From: Spizellomyces punctatus DAOM BR117
Taxonomy: Eukaryota; Chytridiomycota; Chytridiomycetes; Spizellomycetales; Spizellomycetaceae
Reading direction: 5' to 3'
DNA length: 64,000 nucleotides
Assembly: GCF_000182565.1 (NCBI RefSeq)
Contig: NW_015971545.1
Span: 683,092-747,091, forward strand
Shown here: in pieces, positions 44,799-55,160 of the stretch
How positions within the stretch are numbered: the first letter of the stretch is position 1
Layout of the letters: the number at the start of each line of letters is the position of its first letter
Notes under the pieces: generated by a model
Seen by the model: only the letters and a program-made list of their open reading frames with translations
Database searches by the model: none
Told to the model about the DNA's origin: nothing
Translations under genes and position numbers: made by a program

Positions 44799-46823
44799 TC
44801 AAATCTCTATTTTCTCAGATTTCTGAATCAATGACGTGTTCTCTCCATATGGATCTTCTTCTTTCTCCTTGCCCTTACTTTTACGTGCCGTTTTCTCCTC
44901 CTTTACCTGCCCCATCTCATGAGACTCCCCGGTAGGGGCACCACCCTGTCTTGCAGCTTCAACCACTGACGCTGCAGACGCCCGTAACTCTGACTGGAGG
45001 TCCAACCGCTGCTTCCGTCGGTAAAGGAAGACAACCAAGGCAGTTACACCGACGACCAAGAATAACCCCGCAAGTTGTGTTCCAACCTTTTGAGGAATGA
45101 TTTTGCCTGGTCGACCAATGACGCCAGGGTCCAGTATAATGCTGTAATCTCTAGGTGGGAGATCCAGCTGTGTCCGGAGTGACTTGTCGAGGTTTTCCAG
45201 TCCAGTGATGATATATGTGTTGCCATCCAAAAGATTCAATAGGAATTTTTGGAAAGTAAGAGAGATGTTGGGGTATTTGGCCCCAGTTTGGGGAATCGGA
45301 CGACGGGCCAAGTTGACTTGCGAATAAATAAGACAAAGAGACACATCGCGAACAGAGCCATACGCTTGGCAAATCTGACGGTCAAGGAGGAATTGAGGGA
45401 ACGTCCCCACCATCCTTGTACCGACTTTCAAAATCTTTTGCTTCTGGTATTCTGCGCTTGTTAACCATTCGACGGTTCGTAGCGCGGCGGCAGGATTTTT
45501 GGAATGGCGATAAACACCCGTAAACCATCCGTCAATGGTCCCAACCCCTAACCCGTTCTCAAGCTGAGAAGGCACAGGTGCCACACCCCATCCGAACCAT
45601 GCAGATTCCAACGTGTTCATAATTTGAGGTAGCATCGAGGTCGTGGTGCGGAGAAAAATGGCATTCCCGTTGGTAAACCGCGCAATGGCTGCGTCCATAT
45701 CAGCTGTGCCTACATCAGCTTGGTCAAGGATACCGCTTTGGAGCCAATTGATAACACTTGCGAAAAGGCCAGCAACAGGTGTAGTCGCGATAGTGACATC
45801 TCCTGTGTCGTTGACAAGTGCGGCACCGATGCCAGCTAACCATTCTGTAGCCATAGACGCCAGTGGTTCGCCTATGTATGACGGGCATAGCCTTATGAGT
45901 ACCAAATGAACAGATTATATGTGACAACGTCGAAGCTTACCAAACATGGCTCCAGTCAAACCGCACAGTGCTTGATGTTCCATCACCTTCTCTCCAATGA
46001 GGATCTGTGCGGCCATTTCCTCCATTTCTGCGACAGAAGCAGGTGGGGAGTAATAGTTATAGCGAGTAAGCAGGTCCATGTTGTAGAGAAGTATTCCAAA
46101 AGAAAGCTCAGCAGGAAGGGCGACTGTGGTCATAACATTTCCAAGAATTCGTTAACAGGTGTTAACGCTTAATACGGAAGTTAACACCTACCCAGACGAT
46201 CCTTGATGACTCCACCCCTTGCAACCGCCCCAATATGATCCGATCCAAGAGTATCACTCCATGCCCACACATCAATCAAACAATCCGCCAACACTCCCAC
46301 ATAACTTGCTTCAACCCAAATTACATCAAAATCATCCTCCCCACTCGCACAAGCCTGGATAACACGCTGCACATACGCATCATAGTCAACATCCGGACCA
46401 AAATCCTTCCAATGAACGGAAACATTATTGGCTTCCCCCCATGCCTGCTGGGCTAGTTTCAAATCTGGTGCATATGAATTATGGGCACGGTCATACGGCA
46501 TAAGCACTGTCACATTTCCCTGAGCAACCGCGGCATAGTTTGGGTTAGCAGAACTGCTGTCGTTGCGTGGGAGCCCCGATGGATAGTTGGTTCGATTACC
46601 GGGATAAGGGCGAAGGGGTCTCGTCGTGGTTGTGAGAGACGAACGGGGACTGATGGGAGCGGGGGTAGCTAGTGACAACGACATTAGCTTCTTTGCTTTC
46701 TCAAGATGAGCATGCTATGATGGTAAGACTATTTGTACCTTGACTCGCTCCACCAAAGAGAGCATGAACGCTGAATGCCACCGCGGCAACTGCTTTCGCA
46801 GCTGCCCAGATTCTTCCCGGCAT
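44799..46823 (-). CDS. Extracellular solute-binding protein with C-terminal membrane anchor
   Basis: Four exons (46823-46739, 46668-46192, 46123-45941, 45871-44799) encode 605 residues. After a signal peptide (MPGRIWAAAKAVAAVAFSVH) and a Thr/Pro linker comes a periplasmic-binding-protein type II fold of the sugar-binding family: VTVLMPYDRAHNSYAPDLKL, DFDVIWVEASYVGVLADCL, LPAELSFGILLYNMDLL, FTNGNAIFLRTT, WGVAPVPSQLENGLGVGTIDGW and RTVEWLTSAEYQK. A single membrane helix (LAGLFLVVGVTALVVFLY) and an ~85-residue charged cytosolic tail (EEKTARKSKGKEKEED) follow. In bacteria this fold feeds an ABC importer; here there is no permease and the protein is a membrane-bound ectodomain. In eukaryotes such domains occur in receptors, so a nutrient-sensing receptor is plausible. 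The link to signalling is inference. Confidence 0.78.
46157..46189. repeat. Inverted repeat at a 5' splice site
   Basis: AGGTGTTAAC at 46157-46166 and GTTAACACCT at 46180-46189 form a 10-bp perfect stem with a 13-nt loop. In the minus-strand pre-mRNA of the solute-binding protein it lies at the start of intron 2, pairing the bases right after the GT donor. Confidence 0.75.
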
Positions 46824-47472
46824 TTCTCAAATACGTTTAAACTCTACCCTGGTCAATAAAGGTATACGAAATGGACCCTGTTGTTTTGGAACGTCCTCTT
46901 AAGAACTCTGTAGAGAAAAAAGAACCAGATAGGTAAACAGATAATCTCCGATCCAGTACGAAGGATTACGTGATCTCGCGAGAACCACGTGACTCTCTTC
47001 ACTTTCGACCATTAACGTTATCTGCAGTGCCAAGCATATTCCCATATTATGAATTTCGGCAGAGAAGACGAGGGTCAATAAAAGCTGTTTCTCAGCAGTC
47101 GTTTCCTCTCAGCGTGAGTAGGGTGAGAGACCAGGTCATGCCCTTTGCCCTTTCATGCTTTTGCTTCGTGTGCCTCTCGATTCATGTGTCCATCTTAAAA
47201 TAAAACACATGAGCTCAGCATGTAATTCCCAAAAACTTTTCTTCCATTAATTAATGTCCGGAAAACAGCGCTGGCAGCGTCGACTTCAACGGTGCATATT
47301 CCACGGCTCGTACATCCAACATGTTCTCGTCATCGGAGCCAAGCCACAGTGACCGCGTCTGAACTGACCCCATCGTCAATCTATGGCTTTTCGTTACGGC
47401 AGCTGAAAACAAGCCCCAAGACGTCTTGAAGATCAGCACTTGCCAATTCCATTACACGCCCAAGCGCTAAAG
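46824..47472. other. Intergenic region, 0.65 kb
   Basis: Shared upstream region of the divergent solute-binding and ComA-like genes. No gene seen. Confidence 0.4.
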
Positions 47473-48880
47473 ATGCCCTTTAAGCCTGTACCTACCAGAG
47501 TTTCATTGCCTTCTGTCAAGAAACCGCGCTTTTATCTGGGTACCACCGTTAGCACTAGACCCATTGCAGCGACAAGCGCCCAGAAACACAAGGATAAGAA
47601 CACAGCCATGAGTCAGCAAGATGTAGAAATTCCTAAGCGGGCATTTGAGTTTCTTGGGTTTGGTGAAGAACGAGGCACCAAACCTAGGAGGTGAGGACGA
47701 ACTGCTATATTACAAAGTGATGATTTACTCTGGACGGGTCGTTGTATTTCCAGTCGAGGCATAACGGAGATTCGAGGACCCTACTATTCTGTAGTAGGCA
47801 AACGGTATCTCTCTGACGTACTGGAAACCTCTGGTCAATGGATCGACAGCCTCAAGGTGTACATCACTCCCCTATGATAATCTCCGTTCAACTAATATCA
47901 AACATGTAGTTCGCTGGCGGTTCATTTACTCTTCTTCCTGAGCGTGCCCTACGCGAACTTATCGACCTCGCCCATAGCCACAATGTCACGGTGTCGACTG
48001 GAGGATTCATCGAACGGGTTTTGGTTCAAGGCACCGGTGTACAGGGTCGCAGAGAAATTGTTGATAAATACTTGGAGAAGTGTAAAGATGTTGGGTAAGC
48101 TCCAAGTTAAAGGGCTGGTCCAGGTTATCTGGCTTTTAACTGTTTGCTAGGTTCGATATTGTGGAACTGTCGAGTGGATTTATCACCTTACCTTTGGACG
48201 ATTGGGCACGGTTAGTCGAACGTTGCCATGCCTTTGGAGTGAAACCTAAACCAGAGGTTGGAATACAATTTGGCGCCGGAGGGACTACGGAAGGTTTGTT
48301 CATAGTTCACGCATTCTGGAAAGATTAGTGAGTAACCGTTGGTCTATGTCATTAGCAAGTGTGCTTGAAGCTGAAGGAACAAAGGACGTGGATATCTTGA
48401 TTTCCCAGGCAAGGCGCTTCTTGGATATGGGTAAGTCTTTCAACATTAGTTCAACAGGAGGACCAGCGTGTGAAATTGGGCCACGATGACAGGATGCGAT
48501 ATGATTATGATCGAAAGCGAAGGTGAGGGTCACAAACCTTTGACTTTATTCAACAAGACATTCATCCTATCAGTACGCAGGTATAACTGAAAGTGTTAAA
48601 ACCTGGCGAACAGATGTTATATCCAAAATCGTCAGCGAGCTAGGTATCAAATGAAGGTGCATTACTTCATCTATCGTGACTGCTCACCTACAACCAAATA
48701 GGCTATCAAAAACTAATGTTCGAAGCCTCTGACCCTGAAGTCTTCACCCATTACATCAAGACCTATGGGCCAGACGTTAATCTCTTTGTAGATCATAGCC
48801 AGATATTGCAGCTAGAGGGTGTACGACAGGGTATTTGGGGCGTAAAGGATGTTTGGGGGCGGGTTGCTTCATTCAAATGA
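47473..48880 (+). CDS. ComA/HSA32-like TIM-barrel protein (phosphosulfolactate synthase family)
   Basis: Eight exons (47473-47690, 47754-47856, 47910-48094, 48151-48293, 48356-48430, 48493-48522, 48581-48643, 48702-48880) encode 331 residues; all seven introns are short and in phase. The barrel reads RGITEIRGPYYSVVG, FAGGSFTLLPE, VSTGGFIERVL, VELSSGFITLP, PEVGIQFGAGGTT, DMIMIESEGI, EASDPEVFTHYIK and DVNLFVDHSQILQLEG. Archaeal ComA adds sulfite to phosphoenolpyruvate for coenzyme M synthesis, while plant HSA32 of the same family protects heat-shock memory. Fungi make no coenzyme M, so an HSA32-like or unknown role is more likely. An N-terminal extension of ~65 basic residues is absent from archaeal enzymes. 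The 30-bp sixth exon is unusually small but needed for the frame. Confidence 0.88.
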
Positions 48881-49989
48881 GGAGGATGGCGCGGCTGGCA
48901 TGGGATTATGGTAGAACATCCTAGCAAGCAGAAGAATTTCTGATCTGCAAGAAAAAGCCCCAGATACGGATCCTTTAAAAATATTCTTGATGAGAGAGAG
49001 ATGCACAATCTTTCTCAACCTCCGCTTCTAGTTGTTTTTTTTTTTTTGTTTTTTTTCGACAGCAACTCAGATCGAAAAATCCCAAGGAAAAGTGGACCGT
49101 TCATGGAGGAATAACTTTGTCGAACAAAAAGTGACCACGGATGTCAAGCAACGAGCCTGCCACCGATGCTGGGCATCCAGGCTTTGCTGTCCGACGTTGG
49201 AGAATCGTCTGTGCAGGAACACTCTTTTGACCAATGGATCCAACCGCTTGAGGTCCATCCAGGCTCCATTCAATACCCCAATGTCAAATGAGGCTTGCCC
49301 CTCAAAGTCCTCAGCAAACTTTGAAATTTTTTGTGTCCTGACTTGAATGTCACGATCATGCATTCCAATGCACATTTTAATGGTGAGTGCGAAAAGTCCC
49401 GACAGACTGTAAAGTGAAAGCGCAAAAATGGACCAGGAAAGACCAAAGGGCAAAGGATCAAAAATGAAAAACTAGGAAAAAGGTGAAATTATCTTATGGT
49501 TTATCATGGCCAGCGAGCAAGAAAACATCAAGTTTGGGAAGCAAAAAAAAGAGGAAACGGCAGGAATTTTTAAGGCAAAGGAAGGTAGGTTGCGGGCAAT
49601 CGGACCACTGTTACTCCCGCACAATGAACGGCTGAACCATGGAGGTTGTTTCTTGTCGTGGGGTCGTTGCTGACTTTTTTTGATTACGATTTTCAAAGTT
49701 TGCTAGCATTTTGCTTTTATCCCCATGTGGAGTTTGTTCATCGCCTTGTCCTACCCTGTCCGTTTTCCTGGTACACTCATCGAGAAATGGATGGCAGTTT
49801 TTTTTGTAAGACGGCAGCCGTCAAGGCAAGAAGGCAAGCATTCCTGCAAGGGTTTGGTCTTGTTTACTGTTCAACTGGCGTATTACTCGATCCAAAAAAC
49901 AAAAAAAATATGGCTTTTAGTGGGTGTTGACCAGCTGCTTTACAATCACTGATTGTACAGAGTGGACAATAGAGCGAGCTGAAGCGTCA
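48881..49989. other. Intergenic region, 1.1 kb
   Basis: Contains a near-homopolymeric T tract at 49033-49058. A 128-codon minus-strand ORF at 49067-49453 starts at a non-ATG codon and has no recognisable domain, so it is not called. Confidence 0.4.
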
Positions 49990-52119
49990 ATGATGGCCCT
50001 TCGACGTTTGCTTTCACATAATGGTACCCATGTCGGTATCCACAGGCGGCTCGAGATTGGCCCTCCACCGGATTACAGCGTGGTCGACTTTGGATTGATC
50101 GAGCGCATATACGGAACCTTTCTTGCTGTCTTGGCTGTGTGGTGGCTGGCCAGGTGCGTGGTTCTGAGCCGCTGCGGTGATTGCTTCTTTAAGCTCATTT
50201 CTCGTTTTGTAGTTTGGGACTGTACATTCGTCGAAGACATACACCATGCATTGCAGAGGGAGGAGTGTATTTGACTGTCGTAGGAGCGATCAGTGGCTTT
50301 TTGGTTTGCGCTGATATGGGACTCCATGTGGTTTTAAAGAGATGGCCATGCAGTGCGACGATGTGGACAATCAATCTCGGTGTGGTAGGTTTTCAACGTT
50401 CTTGTATAGGATGTTGAAGTGCTGTTAATAATATTGGTATCTACTTTAGTCCACTACTATCTTGACTATCTTCTTTCGGGGTGTCCTTGTATTTCGAAAA
50501 TATAACCTCTGCCATTGGAAAGCATCCTTTTTTACGACCCTGTTCACCGACCCAATACCACGAGATCGGCCTCCAGTATCCTCAGCATCCTCCATCTCCG
50601 CCACTTCAGTAGCAACCTCGACAGAGGGCCTCGTTAGACCTAGAACCAGCCTAGGTCAACAGGACCAACAGCCAGCAGCAGTTACCTCCATGCGCCGTCG
50701 CCAGACCGAAGCCTCAGAACCCCATCTCACCAGCCACCTCGCGGTTTGGGTGACCCTCTTTGCAATATGGACGATCATCGCGCAAGTCCTGACAAGGCAA
50801 AACAGGCTGTGGCCTGCTGTCGATTACAGCGACACAAGTAACATGCGCTGCGCACTGGGATGGGAATATGCTCCCGTGACAGCCTTGTTGGCGCTGTACC
50901 TTTTCGTCGGATGTCCCCTCGCATCTATGAAACTGAGAGATGTGAATGATGCGTATGGCATTCGGACGGCGGTATGGACGGGAATTGCGGCGGGAATTCC
51001 TGGTTTTCTATTTTACATTTTATGGGTCTTTTATGTTGAGCGGAAGTGGCCTGCAGTACTGGTTGTGTTCCCAGATCAACTCTGGGTAAGTTTTTACATG
51101 CAAAGCTTCAACGTCATCAACGTTACAGCATCTCACTGTTTCTCCGTTTCCCAGACGATACTGGCTCAGGTAGCCAATCATGCAACAGCAGTCTTCGTTC
51201 CAGCTGTCAGATCTTTTACCGAGGAGAACCGGCGACGGAGCGTAACGCTCTGTCTCAACATGGAAAGCTTTCAGAAAGTTTTGAACAACCCAGTCTTGTT
51301 TGCAGAGTTCAAACAAGTTGCGATCGCTGGTGAGTATGCCCCTCAAATATGCCTACGTCCCAGGCATTGCGTGTCTTACGGTTTCTATCTGCAGATTTTA
51401 ACGTCGACAATGCACTCTTCTACGAGGAATATACATCCCTTCAAGATGCCGTTCTGGCCGCCTACACAAATTCTCCCAACACTACCGCACCAGCAACAGC
51501 AACGCCATCTCCACGATCATGCTCAATATCCGAGACCCCGAACGGCATAGAATTAGAACCCATATCATACAACAAGCCCTCCGACATTGCACCATGGGTG
51601 GAGGAATCTCGGGATCCAAATTTCACATTACCTAGCCGCCCCAGCACAGTAGCCATTTTCGGACCCAGACGACGAAGTGTGGCTGATGCATGGTCAAAAC
51701 GGAAAGAGCCGGTTATTGGATCATCTTCCAATTCTCCTTCCACAACCATCCAGGAACCTCCATCAACAATATGCAACCATACATCTCAGGTCCCACGGGA
51801 CTGGATCGTCCCACCACATCTCCTCGCTCGATTCCAGTCCTTCCATGATACTTTTACGAGTCGGAACGCGCCGCTAGAAGTTAACCTCCCGTCGTCAGTC
51901 GCAGACGTAATCCGCCAGGCGTTCATGAAGAGAGGATCCATTCATGTAGGAATCTTTGATGAAGCAGCAAAAGAAGTTGTTTGGAGCATGTTTGGAAATA
52001 CTTTTCCGGCTTACTTGAAAGCCAGGGAAGAGGGGCCAAAGTGCACGGACCCAGATCGGTGGTGGAAAAGGTTTTGGGGTTGGAGACCAGGGAGAAGAAG
52101 AGCCGGTGTTGATGTGTGA
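49990..52119 (+). CDS. Seven-transmembrane protein with C-terminal RGS domain
   Basis: Five exons (49990-50153, 50213-50384, 50450-51085, 51155-51329, 51395-52119), introns 59-69 bp, encode 623 residues. Seven membrane segments can be read, among them IYGTFLAVLAVWWLASLGLY (first, restored across intron 1), YLTVVGAISGFLVCADMG, INLGVSTTILTIFF, AVWVTLFAIWTIIAQVL, VTALLALYLFVGCPLAS and WTGIAAGIPGFLFYILW. The RGS domain begins near LNMESFQKVLNNPVLFAEFK, with DNALFYEEYTSLQD, is interrupted by a ~120-residue Ser/Thr/Pro-rich insertion, and resumes at VNLPSSVADVIRQAFMKRG with VWSMFGNTFPAYLKA. RGS domains accelerate GTP hydrolysis on Galpha. The 7TM-RGS fusion resembles fungal GprK and plant RGS1. The ligand is unknown. 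Confidence 0.85.
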
Positions 52120-52320
52120 CGGGACGAGGTACCCGGGAAGGAGGAAGGGTCTTTGTAAGAGTAGTGCGACTTGCTTTAATTTATTTATACGATTAGTTAC
52201 AATAGAATAACTTAAGTTCCTCACCAATTAGTGTATTAGCAAAAACAAATGTCAGTGCCTCCACACCAGGGAATAAACCGGCGACAACCGGTTCGGAAAA
52301 GCTAATCTAACCAATCTATG
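52120..52320. other. Gap between RGS gene and Fanzor relic, with small hairpin
   Basis: Tail-to-tail junction of 200 bp. AACCGG at 52276-52281 and CCGGTT at 52288-52293 form a short stem close to the 3' end of the Fanzor frame, the location where guide RNA is expected in Fanzor loci. RNA identity is speculative. Confidence 0.3.
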
Positions 52321-53719
52321 CTACGCTACGGCTGGAACACTCCTCCTGCTGAACACCTCTGGTCTACAGTGCCCATCCAACATTGATTGCACGATCGTTA
52401 GCATATTGCAGGTTGACAGCATATCTCGATTCCAGTAGCGCATCATCCAGGCTTGCTGCAAACAGTTAGGGTTGGCACAACCCAGCAATCCATGGACTTT
52501 TTCAATCTTGCCTTTGTGACGGCGCCAAGGTCTTGAATGAGGTCATTGTTTGAAGCCTTTTTCAATGCCAGAGGAACAGTGAGGGCAGACAGATGAGGTC
52601 TTGTACTCATCAAGGAGGAAGCAGTTGATTCTGTTCCACTTAAAGAGGGTGTGCCAACCTTTCATCTTTGATGAGGTATGAAATCTTGCAGTTCGACCGG
52701 CATCACTCCAATCACCCATCACAATGGTAAAGTTCCCAAACTTGTCACACAAGTTGGATATGAGGTTCGATTCACTCTTCTGATGGTTTATAAATGCATG
52801 CCACTTCCACCACATGTGGGCAGGATGCGAATAGAATTCCTTGCGACAATCCCAATCAGCGTGGCAAACAAGAAGGTAGCGAGTGAAGTCCATGAGGTTC
52901 ATTGTTTTGTGGGATGGTATTCGTGATTCTATGAGATCAACTCCAGCTTCTTCCTTCATTGCTTCTAGTCTCTTTGCAAATCGACAGCTTCCAGTCTCCA
53001 TGGCTCACTGGTTGGTGGTGTAGCGAAATGTCATACCATTGCTGTCTTGGCAGTAGAGAATGTCATGCTTGTTTGGGTCAATAATGATGACATTCTCTGC
53101 TGCTTGACAAGCAGGTAAGTTGTTCTCCACATAAAGCACTTTGGCCTCTGCCACCACCATGTTTGCTGACTTTCTTGCTCCATGCTTTCCATACTTGTCT
53201 GCTTCTGGGTGCTTTAGGTATACAGATACCGAGGTTCCATCTGTCATGATCGAGCCTTCAAACTGCATACTGCAGCGAGACCGAAAAGCTTTGGTACATA
53301 GATTGCAGATGTGCAACCATAAATCAACCTTCTCTATGGCTTCTGCTTCTCGTCGTGTGATGCAAAGAACATGAGAGTAGAGGATGATGGTGTCGATCCG
53401 CACATGGCTTTGGATGAGGGAGCAGTGAAGTGGGATGGCACTGAACTGTCGAAATCCATGCTTTTCATATAGGCTTGACACCCAACAGTATGCAGGAAAG
53501 AACATGAGAGGGTCTACAGCAATGGAATAGTGGCTGGTCATCAGAAAGGGGAATGTTAAGGGACCAAATCTCTTCTAGAAGTTCACTCTCTTCAGCAGTC
53601 AAGTCATCCAGCGATTCTGGCATGGTTTCGAAAAGGAAAACTGACTTTAAATAGCGTAGCTGAGTAAAGAAAGCTTTCTGTGCATCGCTTTTCAGTGGCA
53701 GCTGCCCTTTCCATCCCTT
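52321..53719 (-). pseudogene. Fanzor (eukaryotic TnpB-like RNA-guided nuclease) relic
   Basis: Reading the minus strand from 53719: QLPLKSDAQKAFFTQLRYLK and LDDLTAEESELLEEIWSLN, then after a frame change near 53.5 kb FRQFSAIPLHCSLIQSHVRI, EGSIMTDGTSVSVYLKHP, the RuvC-I motif NVIIIDPNKHDILY, RFAKRLEAMKEE, FGNFTIVMGDWSDAGR, RuvC-II LLDEYKTSSVCPHCSSG joined to the first half of a zinc ribbon, then HGLLGCANPNC (second half) and RYWNRDMLSTCNML (RuvC-III). This order, including catalytic D, E, D and a CPHC...CANPNC ribbon, is that of Fanzor proteins. Two in-frame TGA codons (53005-53007 and 52543-52545) and one frameshift break it. The N-terminal part (~200 residues) is missing, cut where the Ty3 LTR begins at 53720. 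It is therefore inactive as written. A functional Fanzor is known from the chytrid Spizellomyces. No terminal inverted repeats of a carrier transposon could be defined. Confidence 0.82.
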
Positions 53720-54319
53720 TGTAATGGATTTTTTATAGGTAGACTATGGTAAAGACAACTTGGGTCTCCTAGCAGGTTGTGTGGGTGTCCGTACTAGGAA
53801 TCATAGTCTCCGAATCCTTTCTTTGGGCGTTGGTAGCGACTTAAGGGTGAGAGGCAAGGAGAGTCAGTTAGTTGTGAACCGAGCAGGATTTAGAGGCTTC
53901 TGTGTGGGTGATCAGGCTGTTGAAGCACTCTGTTAGGTTCCTGTTAACCTAAGATTGGAGTTGAGAAGCTAGTTGTGGGGATTTAGTGTTGCTACGGCTT
54001 CTGCCCACGACTTATTTTATTGAATACATCCTTTTTATACAAGATTCTTGGATAAACTGTTAAACTAAACTAAACTAATGGGTGCCGCTGCATCGCAACT
54101 GATTTATTGGTGGCAGTACCGATCTCTTCCTTTTCCACACTGGCTCGGGCCTCCACAGGTTGTACGAGGCATGCTGAAATCTAATGTGCCAATTGCCATT
54201 CTCCGAACCAGTTTTTTCAGTTGCGGTAACCCAATCGGTGGAGTTGGTCACGCGATTCGTGCTTCCCGCGTCCGATTTGGGCTTACTCATGATCTCTCGA
54301 AGACATCCTCATCATTACA
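53720..54319 (-). repeat. 3' LTR of the Ty3 element (600 bp)
   Basis: On the minus strand it runs from TGTAATGATG to CCATTACA. It contains a TATA-like TTGTATAAAAAGG near 54030-54043. The 322-bp part 53720-54041 aligns end to end with 61989-62310, and the U3 part matches the inverted copy at 62780-63107. Confidence 0.88.
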
Positions 54320-54329
54320 TCCCCCCTTT
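54320..54329 (-). other. Polypurine tract
   Basis: AAAGGGGGGA immediately upstream (minus strand) of the 3' LTR, the expected plus-strand priming site; the same string precedes the inverted LTR copy at 62780. Confidence 0.8.
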
Positions 54330-54376
54330 GAAGAGCCAACGCACCGGCGCTCCGAGCGGGGGTGTTGGGATGTCAA

Positions 54377-55160
54377 TTACCAGGTCGGTACCGGATCTGT
54401 GGGGTCCGCTTCATCTGCATCTTGGTTCACGACCCAGATGATACTGGCACGGCCACTGATGTTGCAACAAAACCAGATTTGATCTGTTGCGGTATGAACG
54501 ATGGTACCTGGGGTCACGTCAGGGCCAGTTCTGGTTACATAGAGGGCCGTAAAGGTCTCCGCGGCCCTTTTCAGGTTTGTCACGCGGAAATGGTACTCTG
54601 CATGCTCGTGATGTCGGGGTCTGGTGAGCCTTGCAGAGGCTTCCGCTGCGTTTGCTGTCCTTAGGAGCACCATCCTAGCTGCTTCAATGATGGCAGACGC
54701 AAACTCGTGGGCATCATCGTTCAGCCAATCGGTGAACGGAGCCATTTTTCGGCTTCCTGCCTCGTGTTGGGGAACCCCGCGGTCAAGCCAAGCGGCGCAC
54801 GGAGCTGGGCGCCCTCTTTTTCCGGGTTTTTCACGTCAGCAACTATTCCAACCACTGCTTCACCACCATCGGTGGCCTTGCTGTAGGGGTCCGCAATGTG
54901 GTTTGTGAGGGGCTGGCCCACCGCGTAAGGTTTCGGAGCGTCAACTCCCAGCCAAAACTCATGCCCTGGAGTCTGCAGCGGCGCGTTGGGGTTGGTCCGA
55001 AGCTGATGAACCCAGGGTGAACCCAGGTAGCGATCGCAACCCCAAGGCGATCCAGCACGCCCTCGGCCTCGAAGTCACCTGAGTCTTCCTCCCAAGGGTA
55101 GCCAGACATGTACATGGAGGGTATGCTCACTCCTGCTTGTCCTCTGAGATCAGTGTTCAT
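54377..55160 (-). pseudogene. Accessory ORF of the Ty3 element, between chromodomain and 3' LTR
   Basis: After the chromodomain a distinct protein-like reading begins at MNTDLRGQAGVSIPSM (55160) and can be followed across two frame changes: HQLRTNPNAPLQTPGHEFWL, ADPYSKATDGGEAVVGIVAD, KEGAQLRAPLGLTAGFPNTR, DWLNDDAHEFASAIIEAAR and VTRTGPDVTPGTIVHTATDQ, ending PTDPVPTW just before the polypurine tract. The C-terminal ~55 residues are also conserved on the plus strand in the inverted copy (62558-62722). No family is recognised. It is too long and too protein-like for an untranslated spacer. The frame changes may reflect decay. Confidence 0.5.

Noticed and set aside
49067-49453. 128-codon minus-strand ORF with hydrophobic start
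   Set aside because: It begins at a non-ATG codon, shows no family similarity that I recognise, and lies in a low-complexity intergenic region.
53720-54041. The 322-bp shared segment as the complete LTR
   Set aside because: It starts TG and ends CA on the plus strand, but the polypurine tract and perfect TGTAATG/CATTACA termini place the true LTR border at 54319; the 5' copy is merely truncated.
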